Assembly: GCA_030536855.1 (NCBI GenBank)
Contig: JAUNPK010000015.1
Span: 1 to 64,000 of the forward strand
DNA length: 64,000 nucleotides
DNA from: Eubacteriales bacterium
GTDB lineage: Bacteria > Bacillota > Clostridia > Lachnospirales > Lachnospiraceae
Direction: 5' to 3'
Positions 7,660-19,959 of this stretch are shown piece after piece (the first letter of the stretch is position 1; each line of letters begins with the position of its first letter). The notes beneath the pieces were generated by a model. The model searched no databases. It saw only the letters and a program-made list of their open reading frames with translations, and had not been told where the DNA came from. The translations under genes and the position numbers were made by a program.

Positions 7660-10467
7660 ATGGCTTCAGGAAATGGACGTTCGGATAAGTCCACGGAAAA
7701 TAAAAGAAAAAGTTCTGATACTGTAAAAAGAAGCCGGACTACGACAGGCTCAAGAACTGCCACAGGTTCTTCAAAAATGACAAGAAGGACAGGCACTTCA
7801 GGAAAAGGCGGTTCTAAGACAAGACAATCATCAAATACATCTAATCAGTTGAGAGATGAGATTGTTCTTTTGATAGCATTTGCTGCGACAGTGATTCTGG
7901 TTCTTAGCAACTTCGGACTGGCAGGCAGCGTAGGAAAAGCTATTAAGTGGTTCATGTTCGGTCTGGTGGGAATAGTTGAATACATATTACCTATTGTTGT
8001 AATGATAACCATATTTTATATGCTTGCTAATAAGGATATTATGGGGGTTATCAAAATAAAATCAATTGCAGTGTATACATTCTGTCTGTTAATTTCTGCT
8101 TTGTGGATGAGGATAACCAATAAGCCGGAAATAGGTGGCAAAGTGAATTCTTATTTTCTGTATTGCGCAGAAAATAAAACAGGAGGTGGACTTCTTGGAG
8201 GTCTTATATGTTTTGCGTTAAGTCCTTTGGGAGCGATTGCCTCAGTGGTAATTCTCATAATTCTTATGATTATATGCATAATTATAATCACGGAGAGGTC
8301 ATTTATCAGTGGAATCAGAGACGGAGGATCTAAGTTCATAAAAGAGGCTAGGGAAGATTATTCAGCCTATAAGGAACATTCCGCTGTAAGGATGAGAGAG
8401 ACGGAAGAATCTGAGGAGGAATTCAGATTAAGACGTGAAGAGGAAAAATCCCAGGCACGAATTAAGAAACTTGAGAAGAAAGAAAAAGCTATTGCCATGA
8501 AAAAGGCAAAGGAAGAAGCCGCTTCGAAAGCAAGAATGAATAATATCGTAAGGGGAGTTACCAAAGATCTCACTATTCAGAAGAATTCTGAGGATGAAAC
8601 CAATGATATAGATATTCATGAAATTAAACCGTCGGCTTCAAAATATGACGAATACAGTGATGATATTTATGATCCAAATTCTTCCGGCAGGCTACAGAAG
8701 GATGAATCTATTGTGTCAGGTTATATGAAAGTAGACAAAGAAACAGAAGAGATTATGGATGAGAATTCAGAATTTGACAGTTTCTTTGGGCAGCCGGACG
8801 ATAACAATGCTGTGGATTACCAAAATACAGATAATCAGGATGGAAATATTTATGACAGTAACCTGATGAATGATGATGAAGATATAGATATAAATGAAAA
8901 TGTGGATTTCTCCCGTGTTAATACTGCATCTGATACTGAAATGGATTTACACCATGAACAGGAGGAGAAAGCTAAAAAGATACCAAAACCCAAACCATAC
9001 AGATTTCCTCCTTTATCTTTGCTTAGTAAAAGCACAGGTTCTAAATCTTCCAATATTGAGAAAGAAAACAGAAATACCGCTATTAAGTTAAAACAGACAT
9101 TGCAGAGCTTTGGTGTGAAGGTGGAAATTACGGACATTAGTTGCGGACCTTCAGTTACAAGATATGAGCTTTTGCCGGAGCAGGGCGTTAAAGTTAGTAA
9201 GATTGTTTCATTGTCAGATGACATTAAACTTAATCTGGCGGCAGCAGATATAAGAATTGAGGCGCCTATTCCGGGTAAGGCAGCTATAGGTATTGAAGTT
9301 CCTAATAAAGAAGCCGGAAGTGTATCTTTAAGAGAGTTATTGGAAAATGACGCATTTAAGAATAATTCTTCAAAGATTGCATTTGCAGCAGGTAAAGATA
9401 TTGCGGGAAAGACAATAGTGGCAGATATTGCCAAAATGCCTCATCTGCTCATTGCGGGAGCCACCGGTTCAGGTAAATCCGTTTGTATCAATACCATTAT
9501 TATGAGTATTCTATATAAGGCAAAACCTGATGAGGTTAAAATGATAATGGTTGACCCGAAAGTGGTAGAGCTAAGTACATATAACGGAATTCCACATTTG
9601 CTCCTTCCGGTGGTAACAGATCCTAAGAAGGCAGCAGGTGCCCTTAACTGGGCAGTAAATGAAATGACTGACAGATATAAGAAATTTGCAGCTATGGGTG
9701 TGAGAAATCTTGCAGGCTATAATGCGGCGATTGCAGACATTAAGATTGAAGAGGGGCAGGAACCTGTATTACCTCTTCCACAGATTGTAATTATCGTTGA
9801 TGAGCTTGCAGATCTTATGATGGTGGCACCGGGTGAAGTTGAGGATGCAATATGCAGACTTGCTCAGCTTGCAAGAGCAGCAGGTATTCATATGGTAATT
9901 GCAACCCAGAGACCTTCAGTCAATGTCATTACAGGACTTATTAAGGCAAATGTTCCATCAAGAATAGCATTTTCCGTATCATCAGGTGTGGATTCAAGAA
10001 CTATTCTGGATATGAACGGTGCCGAAAAACTGTTGGGAAAGGGAGATATGCTTTATTTTCCATCAAATATACCAAAACCTATAAGAGTTCAGGGAGCATT
10101 TGTATCTGATAAGGAAGTTGAAAATGTTGTTAATTTCCTTAAAGAGCAGGCAGGTGACTCAGTTGAATATGACGAAAGTATAGCAAACACTACATTATCC
10201 TCTCAAAGTAATACAGCCGGAGGTTCATCTTCGGAAGATGAAAGAGATTCCTTGTTTGCGGAAGCCGGAAGATTTGTCATTGAGAAAGAAAAAGGCTCAA
10301 TAGGAATGTTACAAAGACAACTAAAGATTGGTTTTAACAGGGCCGGAAGAATAATGGACCAGTTAGCCGAGGCTGGGGTTGTTGGACCTGAATTGGGAAC
10401 AAAACCAAGAAAGGTTATTATGACACCTGAGGAATTTGAAAATTACCTTACAACAAACAATTCATGA
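7660..10467 (+). CDS. ftsK: DNA translocase FtsK/SpoIIIE
   Basis: A 935-aa hexameric DNA pump that moves chromosomes through the septum during division and, in spore formers, into the forespore. A basic Ser/Thr-rich N-terminus (1-60) is followed by about four membrane segments (65-215), a long charged linker (about 225-440), and the motor with Walker [10 protein letters not shown] (about 600-608) and Walker [11 protein letters not shown]. The C-terminal winged-helix gamma domain that reads polarity sequences begins near 865 ([19 protein letters not shown]). SD GGAGG precedes ATG 7660. The end is followed closely by fhs. Confidence 0.95.
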   Translation: MASGNGRSDKSTENKRKSSDTVKRSRTTTGSRTATGSSKMTRRTGTSGKGGSKTRQSSNTSNQLRDEIVLLIAFAATVILVLSNFGLAGSVGKAIKWFMFGLVGIVEYILPIVVMITIFYMLANKDIMGVIKIKSIAVYTFCLLISALWMRITNKPEIGGKVNSYFLYCAENKTGGGLLGGLICFALSPLGAIASVVILIILMIICIIIITERSFISGIRDGGSKFIKEAREDYSAYKEHSAVRMRETEESEEEFRLRREEEKSQARIKKLEKKEKAIAMKKAKEEAASKARMNNIVRGVTKDLTIQKNSEDETNDIDIHEIKPSASKYDEYSDDIYDPNSSGRLQKDESIVSGYMKVDKETEEIMDENSEFDSFFGQPDDNNAVDYQNTDNQDGNIYDSNLMNDDEDIDINENVDFSRVNTASDTEMDLHHEQEEKAKKIPKPKPYRFPPLSLLSKSTGSKSSNIEKENRNTAIKLKQTLQSFGVKVEITDISCGPSVTRYELLPEQGVKVSKIVSLSDDIKLNLAAADIRIEAPIPGKAAIGIEVPNKEAGSVSLRELLENDAFKNNSSKIAFAAGKDIAGKTIVADIAKMPHLLIAGATGSGKSVCINTIIMSILYKAKPDEVKMIMVDPKVVELSTYNGIPHLLLPVVTDPKKAAGALNWAVNEMTDRYKKFAAMGVRNLAGYNAAIADIKIEEGQEPVLPLPQIVIIVDELADLMMVAPGEVEDAICRLAQLARAAGIHMVIATQRPSVNVITGLIKANVPSRIAFSVSSGVDSRTILDMNGAEKLLGKGDMLYFPSNIPKPIRVQGAFVSDKEVENVVNFLKEQAGDSVEYDESIANTTLSSQSNTAGGSSSEDERDSLFAEAGRFVIEKEKGSIGMLQRQLKIGFNRAGRIMDQLAEAGVVGPELGTKPRKVIMTPEEFENYLTTNNS

Positions 10468-10501
10468 TTACAATGCGCAAAAAGCGGAAATGGAGACGAC
10501 T

Positions 10502-12181
10502 ATGAAAGTAAAGAGTGATATTGAAATTGCACAGGAAGCACAATTGGAATTAATTAAGGATGTGGCAGCAAAGATAGGAGTATCAGAAGATGAGTTGGAA
10601 TTGTATGGAAAGTACAAGGCTAAGTTATCAGACGAGCTGATTGACAGAGTTAAGGATAATAAAGATAGCAAACTGGTACTTGTAACTGCAATTAATCCTA
10701 CTCCTGCGGGAGAGGGCAAAACAACCATAAGTATTGGACTTACAGAAGGACTGTGTAAGCTTGGTAAAAATGCGATGGCAGCTTTAAGAGAACCGTCTCT
10801 GGGTCCATGTTTCGGAGTTAAAGGTGGGGCAGCAGGAGGCGGATATGCCCAGGTTGTACCTATGGAGGACCTTAATCTTCATTTTACGGGAGATTTCCAT
10901 GCCATAACATCGGCTAACAATCTTCTTGCTGCAATGCTGGATAACCATTTACATCAGGGAAATGCCTTGAACATAGATACGAAGAGAATAGTATGGAAGA
11001 GATGTCTTGATATGAATGACAGAAGTCTCCGTAATATTGTTGTAGGACTTGGAGACAAACCTGACGGAGTTGTAAGGGAAGATCATTTTATTATCACTGT
11101 AGCTTCAGAAATTATGGCTATACTATGTCTTGCTGAGGATATGGCAGATTTAAAGAAAAGACTGGGAAAAATCATAGTTGCGTACAACAATGAGGGGAAT
11201 CCCGTAACTGCGGATGATTTAAAAGCAACAGGTTCAATGGCAGCATTGTTAAAAGATGCAATGAAGCCTAATATGATACAGACACTGGAGGGAACTCCGG
11301 TGCTGGTTCACGGAGGTCCGTTTGCTAATATAGCTCATGGATGTAACTCAGTGAGAGCCACAAAACTTGCAATGAAATTATCAGATATCACTGTAACAGA
11401 GGCAGGATTTGGTGCAGATCTTGGCGCAGAGAAATTCCTCGATATTAAATGCAGAAAGGCAGGCTTAAAGCCGGATGCAGTTGTAATTGTGGCAACAGTT
11501 AAGGCCCTTAAATATAACGGAGGAGTACCTAAGGCTGAGTTGGGAGCTCCTAATATGGATGCGTTAAAGAAGGGAATTGTAAATCTTGATAAGCATATTG
11601 AGAATATGCAGAGTTACGGTTTACCTGTAATTGTTACTCTTAATTCATTCATAACAGATACAGAAGAAGAGTATGAATTTATAAAAGCACACTGTGCTGA
11701 ATCAGGATGTGAGTTCGCCCTTGCCAAAGTATGGGAAAAAGGCGGAGAAGGTGGCATAGAGCTTGCTAATAAGGTACTTGAAACTTTAGATAAAAAAGAG
11801 AGTGATTTTAAGCCTTTATATGAAGACGAAATGTCTTTAAAGGATAAAATTGAAACGATTGCCAAGAACATATACGGAGCAGATGGTGTGACTTATGACG
11901 CCAAGGCAGCTAAAGAGCTTGAACATATAGAAAGTATGGGCTTTGGGAATCTTCCTGTATGCATGGCTAAGAATCAGTATTCTCTTTCTGATGATGCATC
12001 TAAACTTGGTAGACCTAAGAATTTTACAGTTAACATAAGAGAAGTTTACATTAATGCCGGAGCAGGATTTATTGTGGCATTAACAGGTAAGATTCTTACA
12101 ATGCCGGGACTTCCTAAGGTACCTGCAGCAGAAGGAATCGATTATGATGAAGAAAATGACAGAATAACAGGGTTGTTCTAA
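10502..12181 (+). CDS. fhs: Formate--tetrahydrofolate ligase
   Basis: A 559-aa enzyme (family about 556 aa) that makes 10-formyl-THF from formate, THF and ATP, feeding purine and formyl-Met synthesis and the methyl branch of the Wood-Ljungdahl pathway. The ATP loop [10 protein letters not shown] and the segments [19 protein letters not shown] and [10 protein letters not shown] are family hallmarks. ATG 10502 is chosen for GGAG seven nt upstream; the frame stays open to 10436 inside ftsK. The methionyl-tRNA formyltransferase gene, a consumer of its product, lies 6 kb downstream. Confidence 0.95.
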   Translation: MKVKSDIEIAQEAQLELIKDVAAKIGVSEDELELYGKYKAKLSDELIDRVKDNKDSKLVLVTAINPTPAGEGKTTISIGLTEGLCKLGKNAMAALREPSLGPCFGVKGGAAGGGYAQVVPMEDLNLHFTGDFHAITSANNLLAAMLDNHLHQGNALNIDTKRIVWKRCLDMNDRSLRNIVVGLGDKPDGVVREDHFIITVASEIMAILCLAEDMADLKKRLGKIIVAYNNEGNPVTADDLKATGSMAALLKDAMKPNMIQTLEGTPVLVHGGPFANIAHGCNSVRATKLAMKLSDITVTEAGFGADLGAEKFLDIKCRKAGLKPDAVVIVATVKALKYNGGVPKAELGAPNMDALKKGIVNLDKHIENMQSYGLPVIVTLNSFITDTEEEYEFIKAHCAESGCEFALAKVWEKGGEGGIELANKVLETLDKKESDFKPLYEDEMSLKDKIETIAKNIYGADGVTYDAKAAKELEHIESMGFGNLPVCMAKNQYSLSDDASKLGRPKNFTVNIREVYINAGAGFIVALTGKILTMPGLPKVPAAEGIDYDEENDRITGLF

Positions 12182-12218
12182 TTGGAATAGAATTCCCTGT
12201 ATGTGGAAAGGGAAAAGT

Positions 12219-13712
12219 ATGAAGTTATCAGACGTTTTAAACATTTGTTGCAGTAATGAAATAGAAAAATTCACTCCACGAATTATCCAGGGCAGTGATG
12301 ATGTTTTCGTTAAGGGAATTACCGCAGATTCCAGAAAAGTAGATGAAGATTATATATTTGTATGTATTAAGGGCGCAGTGAGTGACGGACATAAGTACAT
12401 TTCACAGGCAGCCGGAAAAGCATCTGTAATCGTTGTTGAAGAAGGCTCAGAATATGGTGAGATAGAAGCGGGAGTTACAGTTGTGTCCTGTGAGAATACA
12501 AGACTTGCACTGGCGCTTATGTCAGCTGCATATTTTGGCAATCCTGATAAAAAGCTGTTCACCATTGGTATTACAGGAACAAAGGGAAAGACAACTACAA
12601 CTTATATGGTTAAAAATGTTCTTGAGGCTTGTGGAATAAAGACCGGACTTATAGGAACCATCGAGACAATAATCGGGGAGAAGACAATTCCATCCTGCAA
12701 CACAACCCCGGAATCAATTCAGATACATGAATATTTTCATGAGATGGTAGAAGAAGGTTGTAAGGCTGTGGTTATGGAAGTATCTTCCCAGGGACTTAAA
12801 CTTGACAGAACAGCAGGTATACTCTTTGATATCGGTGTATTTACCAACCTTGAACCTGACCACATAGGACCTAATGAGCACGAATCCTTTGAGGAATATC
12901 TTGAATGTAAGGCAAAGTTATTTTCCCAGTGTAAGACAGGAATAGTCAACGGAGATGATATGCATGTAGGGGATATTATTAAAAACGCATGCTGTGAGGT
13001 TGAAAGCTATGGTATTGATAATGATACGGATATCAGGGCTGTTGATGTAAAATTACTTCATGAACCGGGAAAAATCGGTCTTACATACACATGCAAGGGC
13101 CTTGTTAATATGGATGTGGAACTGGAACTGCCGGGTAAGTTCTCGGTATATAATTCACTTTGTGCCATTGCTGTGACAAGACACTTTAATGTGGATACGG
13201 AAACACTTAAAGAAACATTGAAGAAGGTTAAGGTTAAGGGAAGAATAGAACTTGTTAAGGTTTCGGATAAGTTTACACTTATGATTGACTACGCTCATAA
13301 TGCCATGTCTCTTGAAAGTATTCTTACCACCCTTAGAGAATACAATCCTCACAGGCTTGTGTGTCTCTTTGGATGTGGTGGAAACCGCTCAAAGGACAGA
13401 AGATTCGAGATGGGTGAAGTGTCAGGTAAACTGGCTGACTTAACTGTAATAACTTCTGATAATCCTAGGTTTGAAGAACCTGAGGCAATAATAGAAGATA
13501 TAAAGACCGGAATAGGTAAAACCAATGGCAAATATGTTGATATTATTGACAGAAAAGAAGCTATTAAATATGTGATTGCTAATGGGGAGCCGGGAGATAT
13601 TATTGTTCTTGCGGGAAAAGGCCACGAGGATTATCAGGAAATAAAAGGAGTAAAGTATCCTATGGATGAAAGGGTGCTTATTGCTGAGGTTTTGGAAGAA
13701 TTGAAGGGATAG
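12219..13712 (+). CDS. murE: UDP-N-acetylmuramoyl-tripeptide synthetase MurE
   Basis: A 497-aa Mur ligase that adds the third residue to UDP-MurNAc-L-Ala-D-Glu in cytoplasmic peptidoglycan synthesis. The ATP loop is GTKGKTTTT (about residue 117). The motif DNPRFEEP (about 413) is the signature of meso-diaminopimelate-adding enzymes, where lysine enzymes differ, so meso-DAP peptidoglycan is predicted. ATG 12219 is preferred over ATG 12201 because GGAAAGG lies upstream. It is outside the dcw cluster 13 kb downstream and adjoins priA with a 2-bp gap. Confidence 0.95.
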   Translation: MKLSDVLNICCSNEIEKFTPRIIQGSDDVFVKGITADSRKVDEDYIFVCIKGAVSDGHKYISQAAGKASVIVVEEGSEYGEIEAGVTVVSCENTRLALALMSAAYFGNPDKKLFTIGITGTKGKTTTTYMVKNVLEACGIKTGLIGTIETIIGEKTIPSCNTTPESIQIHEYFHEMVEEGCKAVVMEVSSQGLKLDRTAGILFDIGVFTNLEPDHIGPNEHESFEEYLECKAKLFSQCKTGIVNGDDMHVGDIIKNACCEVESYGIDNDTDIRAVDVKLLHEPGKIGLTYTCKGLVNMDVELELPGKFSVYNSLCAIAVTRHFNVDTETLKETLKKVKVKGRIELVKVSDKFTLMIDYAHNAMSLESILTTLREYNPHRLVCLFGCGGNRSKDRRFEMGEVSGKLADLTVITSDNPRFEEPEAIIEDIKTGIGKTNGKYVDIIDRKEAIKYVIANGEPGDIIVLAGKGHEDYQEIKGVKYPMDERVLIAEVLEELKG

Positions 13713-13714
13713 AA

Positions 13715-15925
13715 ATGTACGCTGATATAATAATTGATATTTCTCATGAACAACTGGATAGAACATTTCAATATGCGATTCCAAAGGAGTGGGAAAATGC
13801 AGTTGATATCGGCACTACGGTTAATGTACCCTTTGGAAAAGGCAACAGGGTTATAACGGGATATGTAATTAATATTACAGAAAAAGCCACTTACCCGGTT
13901 GAGAAGATAAAACCAATACTTGGAATTAACGACAGCCGGGTAAATGTGGCGGGCAATATGATAAAGCTTGCCTCCTGGATTAAACATAATTATGGTTCCA
14001 CAATGAACCAGGCTCTTAAAACTGTAATTCCGGTTAAAGACAAGGTTAAACAAAGAGAAAAGAAGTCAGTGTGTCTTAATATAAGTGATGATGAAGCAGA
14101 AAAACTTCTTCCTACTCTTGAAAAAAGAGCCAGAGCAAGAGCCAGACTTTTGGAGGCACTAATAGAAGAACCTGTCATTGACAGCGAAATAATTTCATCC
14201 AAGCTGAATATCAGCTCATCTGTTGTGAATGCATTGGAAAAGCAGGGTGTTGTAAGTATCAATACAGAAAGTATGTACAGAAACCCGGTAATGGACAGTA
14301 ATGTATTTGGAAAGACGGTAACTCTTAATGAAGAACAGCAGCAAGCAGCGGATAAGATAATCAGCGATTATGACAAAGGAATAAATAAGACATATCTGGT
14401 ACATGGAATTACGGGAAGCGGTAAGACTGAAGTGTACATGGAGGTTATAGACCATGTTATCAGTCAGGGAAAACAGGTGATTATGCTTATTCCTGAGATT
14501 GCACTGACATTTCAGACGGTGCAGAGATTCTATCATCGTTTTGGGGACAAGGTTTCCATTATTAATTCTCGAATGTCCAAGGGAGAAAGATATGACCAGT
14601 TTATGAGAGCAATGAAGGGGGAAATCAGCATTATGATAGGCCCCAGATCAGCACTTTTTACCCAGTTTCCAAAACTTGGACTTATAGTAATAGACGAGGA
14701 GCATGAAAGTGCTTATCAGTCAGAACAGACACCAAAATATCATGCGGTGAATACTGCATTATATATAGCACAGCAGTCACAAGCTTCTGTTATATTGGGT
14801 TCGGCCACTCCTTCCGTAGACAGCTATTATAAGGCGAAAAATGGAGAATATGAACTTATTACACTGAATTCCCGGGCAGGACGGGGTGAACTTCCACAGG
14901 TGTATATATCAGATATGAGGGAAGAATTAAAAAGTGGAAATAGAAGTATATTTTCACGAAGACTCACAGAGCTAATAAATGACAGACTTAAGAAAAAAGA
15001 ACAGATAATGTTGTTTCTTAATAAACGTGGCACAGCAGGATTTATTTCCTGCAGAAGTTGCGGACATGTAATGAAATGCCCTCACTGTGACATTTCATTA
15101 ACAGCTCATCGTAACGGAAGGCTGGTATGTCATTATTGCGGATATGAACAGATTAATGTTTCAGTCTGTCCTGAGTGTGGTTCTAAGTATATATCCGGCT
15201 TCAGGGCAGGAACTGAGGCTGTGGAAGATGCAGTTAATAAAATGTTTCCGGGAGCCAGAGTCTTAAGAATGGATATGGATACAACAAAGGGAAAAGAAGG
15301 CCATGAAAAGATATTATCTGAGTTTGCCAATGAACAGGCTGATATTCTGGTAGGCACCCAGATGATAGTTAAAGGACATGATTTCCCTAAGGTTACGCTG
15401 GTGGGGATAATTGCAGCAGATATGTCCCTGTACGCAAGTGATTACAGAGCTACAGAAAAGACATTTCAGCTGATTACCCAGGCGGCAGGAAGAGCAGGAA
15501 GAGGAATCAGACCGGGGGAAGTGGTGATACAGACTTACACTCCGGACAATTACGGAATAAAATGTGCATCCCTTCAGGATTATGAAGCATTTTATCAGCA
15601 GGAAATTGCCTACAGAAAGTTGATGAAGTATCCTCCTGTTAATAATATGATAAAGATAAATATAAGTTCAAAATATGAAGACTTACTGGAAAATGCTTCC
15701 CGTAATCTTCTTATGTTTATAAAACAGAAATGTGACACGGAAAGGATGATTATATTAGGACCCTCCAATGCTAATATATATAAGCTTAACGACGTATATA
15801 CCAAGGTGATATATGCAAGTCACAGAGAATATGATAAACTAACATCTGTTATGGACAATATAGAGGACTATCTACCATGCAATGAAGTTTTTCGGAATAT
15901 ATGTGTACAATTTGATGTTAATTAG
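13715..15925 (+). CDS. priA: Primosomal protein N' (PriA helicase)
   Basis: A 736-aa superfamily 2 helicase that restarts stalled replication forks. The N-terminal DNA-binding domain is followed by Walker [12 protein letters not shown] (about 230) and the box DEEH. Zinc-binding Cys pairs lie near 445-490 ([25 protein letters not shown]). The C-terminal helicase half has [14 protein letters not shown] and QAAGRAGRG. It begins 2 bp after murE, so the two are translationally linked. Confidence 0.95.
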   Translation: MYADIIIDISHEQLDRTFQYAIPKEWENAVDIGTTVNVPFGKGNRVITGYVINITEKATYPVEKIKPILGINDSRVNVAGNMIKLASWIKHNYGSTMNQALKTVIPVKDKVKQREKKSVCLNISDDEAEKLLPTLEKRARARARLLEALIEEPVIDSEIISSKLNISSSVVNALEKQGVVSINTESMYRNPVMDSNVFGKTVTLNEEQQQAADKIISDYDKGINKTYLVHGITGSGKTEVYMEVIDHVISQGKQVIMLIPEIALTFQTVQRFYHRFGDKVSIINSRMSKGERYDQFMRAMKGEISIMIGPRSALFTQFPKLGLIVIDEEHESAYQSEQTPKYHAVNTALYIAQQSQASVILGSATPSVDSYYKAKNGEYELITLNSRAGRGELPQVYISDMREELKSGNRSIFSRRLTELINDRLKKKEQIMLFLNKRGTAGFISCRSCGHVMKCPHCDISLTAHRNGRLVCHYCGYEQINVSVCPECGSKYISGFRAGTEAVEDAVNKMFPGARVLRMDMDTTKGKEGHEKILSEFANEQADILVGTQMIVKGHDFPKVTLVGIIAADMSLYASDYRATEKTFQLITQAAGRAGRGIRPGEVVIQTYTPDNYGIKCASLQDYEAFYQQEIAYRKLMKYPPVNNMIKINISSKYEDLLENASRNLLMFIKQKCDTERMIILGPSNANIYKLNDVYTKVIYASHREYDKLTSVMDNIEDYLPCNEVFRNICVQFDVN

Positions 15926-15939
15926 AAATGAGGTTAAAT

Positions 15940-16407
15940 ATGGCAATTAGAAATATCAGAACACTGGGAGATGAAATTCTTAGAAAAGAAGCTAAGGAAA
16001 TTACAGAAATGACACCAAGAATTGAAGAACTTATCGACGATATGTTTGAAACCATGTATGAAGCTAACGGAGTTGGTCTTGCAGCTCCTCAGGTGGGAAT
16101 AAGAAAACGTCTTGTTGTTATTGATTGCGGAGACCAGCCATTAGTGCTTATTAATCCTGTTGTTCTTGAGACAAGTGGTTCACAGACAGGACAGGAAGGA
16201 TGTCTTAGTGTTCCGGGAAAGGCAGGTATTGTAACAAGACCTAACTATGCGAAAGTAAAAGCTTTAAACGAGAACATGGAAGAAGTAATTATCGAAGGCG
16301 AAGAACTCCTTGCAAGATGTCTCCTTCATGAAATAGACCACCTTGATGGTGTTATGTATGTTGACAAGGCAGAGGGCGAATTGATGTCAACAGAAGAGGG
16401 AGATTAA
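15940..16407 (+). CDS. def: Peptide deformylase
   Basis: A 155-aa metalloprotease that removes the N-formyl group from nascent proteins. The three motifs are all present: [18 protein letters not shown] (Cys metal ligand) and HEIDHLDG (two His ligands and the catalytic Glu). ATG 15940 follows GAGGT. An in-frame ATG at 15928 lacks an SD. It sits between priA and fmt in the usual Firmicutes order; the neighbour fmt does the opposite reaction step on initiator tRNA. Confidence 0.95.
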   Translation: MAIRNIRTLGDEILRKEAKEITEMTPRIEELIDDMFETMYEANGVGLAAPQVGIRKRLVVIDCGDQPLVLINPVVLETSGSQTGQEGCLSVPGKAGIVTRPNYAKVKALNENMEEVIIEGEELLARCLLHEIDHLDGVMYVDKAEGELMSTEEGD

Positions 16408-16492
16408 TTGATTAATAACCTTGAAAGATTACTGTAAATGTAAAATGTAATTTGTAGGACAGATTCCTACAGAATGGAGAAGCATAATCGGT

Positions 16493-17452
16493 ATGAAAGT
16501 AATATTTATGGGAACACCGGACTTTGCAGTCGGTACATTAAAAGCAATTATAGAAGCAGGACATGAGGTTGTTGCTGTAGTAACCCAGCCGGATAAGCCA
16601 AAGGGCAGAAGTGGAGCTTTATCATTTTCACCGGTAAAGGAAGAAGCTGTATTACATAATCTTACGGTATTACAGCCTGAAAAAGCCGGAGAAGAGTCTT
16701 TTGTGGAGCATTTAAGAAGTTATGGTGCGGATGTATTTGTAGTTGTTGCATTTGGACAGATATTGCCAAAAAGCATTATCGATATGCCGAAATTCGGATG
16801 TGTCAATGTCCACGCTTCACTTCTTCCTAAGTACAGAGGTGCATCACCTATACAATGGGCAGTAATAGACGGATGTGAATATTCAGGTGTTACCACAATG
16901 AAAATGGATTACGGAATTGATACCGGGGATATTCTTCTTTGTGAAAAGGTTAAGCTTGATAAGAAGGAAACCGGAGGAAGTCTTTTTGACAGATTAAGCA
17001 TTGTGGGTGCAAATCTTCTTGTAAAAACATTAGAAGAACTTGAAAAAGGAACTATTACCCCGGTTAAACAGGATGACAGTGAGAGTAATTATGTTAAGAT
17101 GTTTAATAAATCTTTCGGAAAGCTTGATTTTACAAAGGACGCATATTCAATTGAGTGTCTTATAAGAGGGCTTAATCCATGGCCAAGTGCGTATACAAGC
17201 CTTAAAGGAAAAATGCTTAAGATATGGGATGCAGATGTGTTTTCTGATGATGATAAACAGTATGTATCAGAGTCAGGTGAAGTAAAACCGGGAGAAGTTG
17301 TTTATGTTGACAAAGAAACAATAGTTGTTGCCTGTGGTAAAGATTTTCTTAAGATAAATGAATTGCAGCTTGAAGGAAAAAAGAGAATGGCAGCAGATGC
17401 ATTTCTTAGGGGATGTCAGATAGATAAAGGCATTATTTTAGGCGCTGAATAA
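16493..17452 (+). CDS. fmt: Methionyl-tRNA formyltransferase
   Basis: A 319-aa enzyme that formylates Met-tRNA(fMet) using 10-formyl-THF. The N-terminal Rossmann domain starts IFMGTPDFAV. The catalytic region VNVHASLLPKYRGASPIQWA contains the Asn-His pair, and MDYGIDTGDIL supplies the Asp. The C-terminal OB-like domain starts near residue 205. It follows def after 85 bp that contain a short 7-bp hairpin (16453-16471) and GGAG upstream of the ATG. Confidence 0.95.
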   Translation: MKVIFMGTPDFAVGTLKAIIEAGHEVVAVVTQPDKPKGRSGALSFSPVKEEAVLHNLTVLQPEKAGEESFVEHLRSYGADVFVVVAFGQILPKSIIDMPKFGCVNVHASLLPKYRGASPIQWAVIDGCEYSGVTTMKMDYGIDTGDILLCEKVKLDKKETGGSLFDRLSIVGANLLVKTLEELEKGTITPVKQDDSESNYVKMFNKSFGKLDFTKDAYSIECLIRGLNPWPSAYTSLKGKMLKIWDADVFSDDDKQYVSESGEVKPGEVVYVDKETIVVACGKDFLKINELQLEGKKRMAADAFLRGCQIDKGIILGAE

Positions 17453-17491
17453 CATTTAATGCTCTGAATAATATTTAAGGTGGACAATAGA

Positions 17492-18838
17492 TTGGATAAT
17501 CAGATTAAAAATGTTAATCTTCGTGAAATTGTATTGGATATACTTACGGAGATAAATGATAAAAAAGAGTTTTCACATATTTTAATCAATAATGCTCTGA
17601 CAAAATATCAATACCTTGACAAAAACCAAAGAGCTTTTATAAGCAAGCTTTCGTTAGGAACAATAGAGCGAAAAATAGAACTTGATTACATTATAAATCA
17701 ATTTTCAAAAACTCCGGTAAAGAAGATGAAACCGCTAATCCGTAATATTGTGGAAATGGCGGTTTATCAGATTATGTATATGGAGTCAGTTCCTGACAGC
17801 GCAGCCTGCAATGAGGCGGTTAAGATTTCTGTTAAAAGAGGCTTCACAGGTCTTAAGGGATTTGTTAACGGGGTACTGAGAAATATTGCAAGAAATAAGG
17901 AATGCATAGAATACCCCGATGTGAATGAAAACTGGGAGGAATATGTATCTATAAAATATTCCATGCCAAAGTGGATTGTTGAGATGTGGGAAAAACAGTT
18001 TGATAAGGACAGTGTTGAAAATATTCTCAAAGGTATGAACGGTGACAGGAAAACCTATATAAGATGTAATACTTCGAAAATGGCAGCAGGTGATATTAAG
18101 CAGGTTCTTATTAAAGAAGGTGTTACGGTAAAAGATGTGGATGGGATAGGCTATGCTTATGAGATTTCTGATTATGATTATCTTGCAGCCTTAAAAAGCT
18201 TTAATGACGGGTTATATTTTGTTCAGGATATCAGTTCCATGATGGCGGGAGAACTGGCTGCTCCTAAGGCAGATGATTTTGTAATAGATGTCTGTGGTGC
18301 GCCGGGAGGCAAGTCTGCCAATGCTGCACTTAAGATAATGGAAAATGCTCACATTTCGGGTAAAGAAACATTTTCCGGCAGAGTAATATCCAGGGATGTA
18401 AGCGAATATAAGGTAAATCTTATAAGAGAAAATATAAACCGTCTTGGAATAACCAATGTGGAACCACAGGTAGCAGATGCTCTTGTAAAAGATGAGTCTC
18501 TTATAGGAAAGGCAGATGTCCTTATTGCAGACCTTCCTTGTTCCGGCCTTGGAGTCATGGGAAGGAAACCGGATATCAGGTATAATGTCAGTGCTGAACA
18601 GCTAGAGGATATTGTTAAGCTTCAAAGAGACATACTTAAGGTGGTATGCGGTTATGTTAAACCAAAAGGTGTGCTTGTTTATAGTACCTGTACAATCAAT
18701 AAGAATGAAAATGATAACAATGCAGACTGGATATGCAGGGAAATGGGATTTGAAAAGGACGGGGAATATGTAACCATTCTTCCGGATTCCAAGAAGGATA
18801 CAGATGGATTCTTTGTTGCAAGACTTATTAAAAAGTAA
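17492..18838 (+). CDS. rsmB: 16S rRNA m5C967 methyltransferase RsmB
   Basis: About 448 aa. The N-terminal NusB-like RNA-binding domain (1-130) is followed by a SAM-dependent m5C methyltransferase domain with VIDVCGAPGGKS, the PC motif ADLPCSGLG and the catalytic Cys in YSTCTI. The start is TTG 17492, placed 8 nt after AAGGTGG (17477-17483). GTG 17480 is in frame but overlaps that SD. The common rsmB-rlmN-stp-prkC order of Firmicutes follows. Confidence 0.93.
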   Translation: MDNQIKNVNLREIVLDILTEINDKKEFSHILINNALTKYQYLDKNQRAFISKLSLGTIERKIELDYIINQFSKTPVKKMKPLIRNIVEMAVYQIMYMESVPDSAACNEAVKISVKRGFTGLKGFVNGVLRNIARNKECIEYPDVNENWEEYVSIKYSMPKWIVEMWEKQFDKDSVENILKGMNGDRKTYIRCNTSKMAAGDIKQVLIKEGVTVKDVDGIGYAYEISDYDYLAALKSFNDGLYFVQDISSMMAGELAAPKADDFVIDVCGAPGGKSANAALKIMENAHISGKETFSGRVISRDVSEYKVNLIRENINRLGITNVEPQVADALVKDESLIGKADVLIADLPCSGLGVMGRKPDIRYNVSAEQLEDIVKLQRDILKVVCGYVKPKGVLVYSTCTINKNENDNNADWICREMGFEKDGEYVTILPDSKKDTDGFFVARLIKK

Positions 18839-18870
18839 GGGAGTACATGTCTTATATAACGTGAAAATAT

Positions 18871-19959
18871 ATGAAAAAATTTTTAAATAAAAATATATTG
18901 GATGAAAAAATAGATATAAAATCTCTCGATTATGGGGAATTGTGCAATTTTTGCGAAGAAATGGGTGAGAAGAAATTCAGGGCATCACAGCTATACCAGT
19001 GGATGCATCAGAAGCTGTCCACGGACTATGACTCTATGTCTAATTTACCCGGTTCATTTAAGGAAAAGTTGAAAGAAAGTACACGATATACGTGTCTCGA
19101 GCCTATTAGAATTCAGGAATCAAAAATTGACGGAACTATGAAATTTTTATTCAGATTATATGATGATAACCTTATAGAGAGTGTTCTTATGAAGTATCAT
19201 CATGGTAATTCGGTGTGTATATCCTCCCAGGTGGGATGTAGGATGGGGTGCAGATTCTGTGCTTCTACCTTGGATGGATGCGTAAGAAATTTGACGTCTT
19301 CGGAGATGCTGGACCAGATATACAGAATCCAGTCTATATCGGGAGAAAGAGTAGATAATATTGTAATTATGGGCTCCGGGGAGCCTATGGACAATTATGA
19401 CAATGTTATTAAGTTCTTAAGACTGATTAACTCTGAGAAGGGACTTAATATAAGTCTGAGGAATGTAACAGTATCCACATGTGGAATTGTTCCAAAGATT
19501 AGAGAACTGGCAGATTTGAAGTTGCAGATAACACTGGCTATATCACTTCATGCACCCAATGATGAGCTTAGGAAAACCATGATGCCTATAGCCAACAAGT
19601 ATAGCATTAGTGAAATTATGGATGTTTGCCGGTATTATATAGAACAGACAGGGCGAAGAATTTCTTTTGAGTACAGTCTGGTTAAAGGCGTTAATGATAC
19701 ACCAGAATGTGCAAATCAGCTTATAAGTCTGGTACGTGGTATGAATTGCCATATTAATCTTATTCCTGTTAATCCCATAAAGGAAAGAGATTATCGTCAG
19801 TCAGAGAAACAGGAAATCTTTGGATTTAAAAATAAACTTGAAAAAAATGGGATAAATGTTACTATTAGAAGGGAAATGGGCTCGGATATAGACGGAGCCT
19901 GTGGACAATTGAGAAAAAGTTATATGGAGGATAGCCATGAAGGCGGTAGCGTTAACTGA
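18871..19959 (+). CDS. rlmN: Dual-specificity RNA methyltransferase RlmN
   Basis: A 362-aa radical-SAM enzyme that makes m2A2503 in 23S rRNA and m2A37 in some tRNAs. The CxxxCxxC cluster CRMGCRFC (about 122-129) binds the 4Fe-4S cluster. A further conserved Cys for the thiyl/covalent step is in REMGSDIDGACGQL near the C-terminus. The SD is weak. Its 3' end overlaps the next gene by 23 bp, so the two are cotranslated. Confidence 0.95.
   Translation: MKKFLNKNILDEKIDIKSLDYGELCNFCEEMGEKKFRASQLYQWMHQKLSTDYDSMSNLPGSFKEKLKESTRYTCLEPIRIQESKIDGTMKFLFRLYDDNLIESVLMKYHHGNSVCISSQVGCRMGCRFCASTLDGCVRNLTSSEMLDQIYRIQSISGERVDNIVIMGSGEPMDNYDNVIKFLRLINSEKGLNISLRNVTVSTCGIVPKIRELADLKLQITLAISLHAPNDELRKTMMPIANKYSISEIMDVCRYYIEQTGRRISFEYSLVKGVNDTPECANQLISLVRGMNCHINLIPVNPIKERDYRQSEKQEIFGFKNKLEKNGINVTIRREMGSDIDGACGQLRKSYMEDSHEGGSVN

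Noticed and set aside
8850..9434. 194-codon open frame antisense to ftsK
   Set aside because: Antisense to well-conserved ftsK coding sequence, no SD, no recognisable domain.
10436..10501. fhs start inside ftsK at 10436
   Set aside because: No SD there; GGAG before ATG 10502 gives a family-length protein.
16453..16471. 7-bp hairpin TGTAGGA/TCCTACA before fmt as a riboswitch
   Set aside because: Too short and without any known aptamer pattern; at most a minor leader hairpin.
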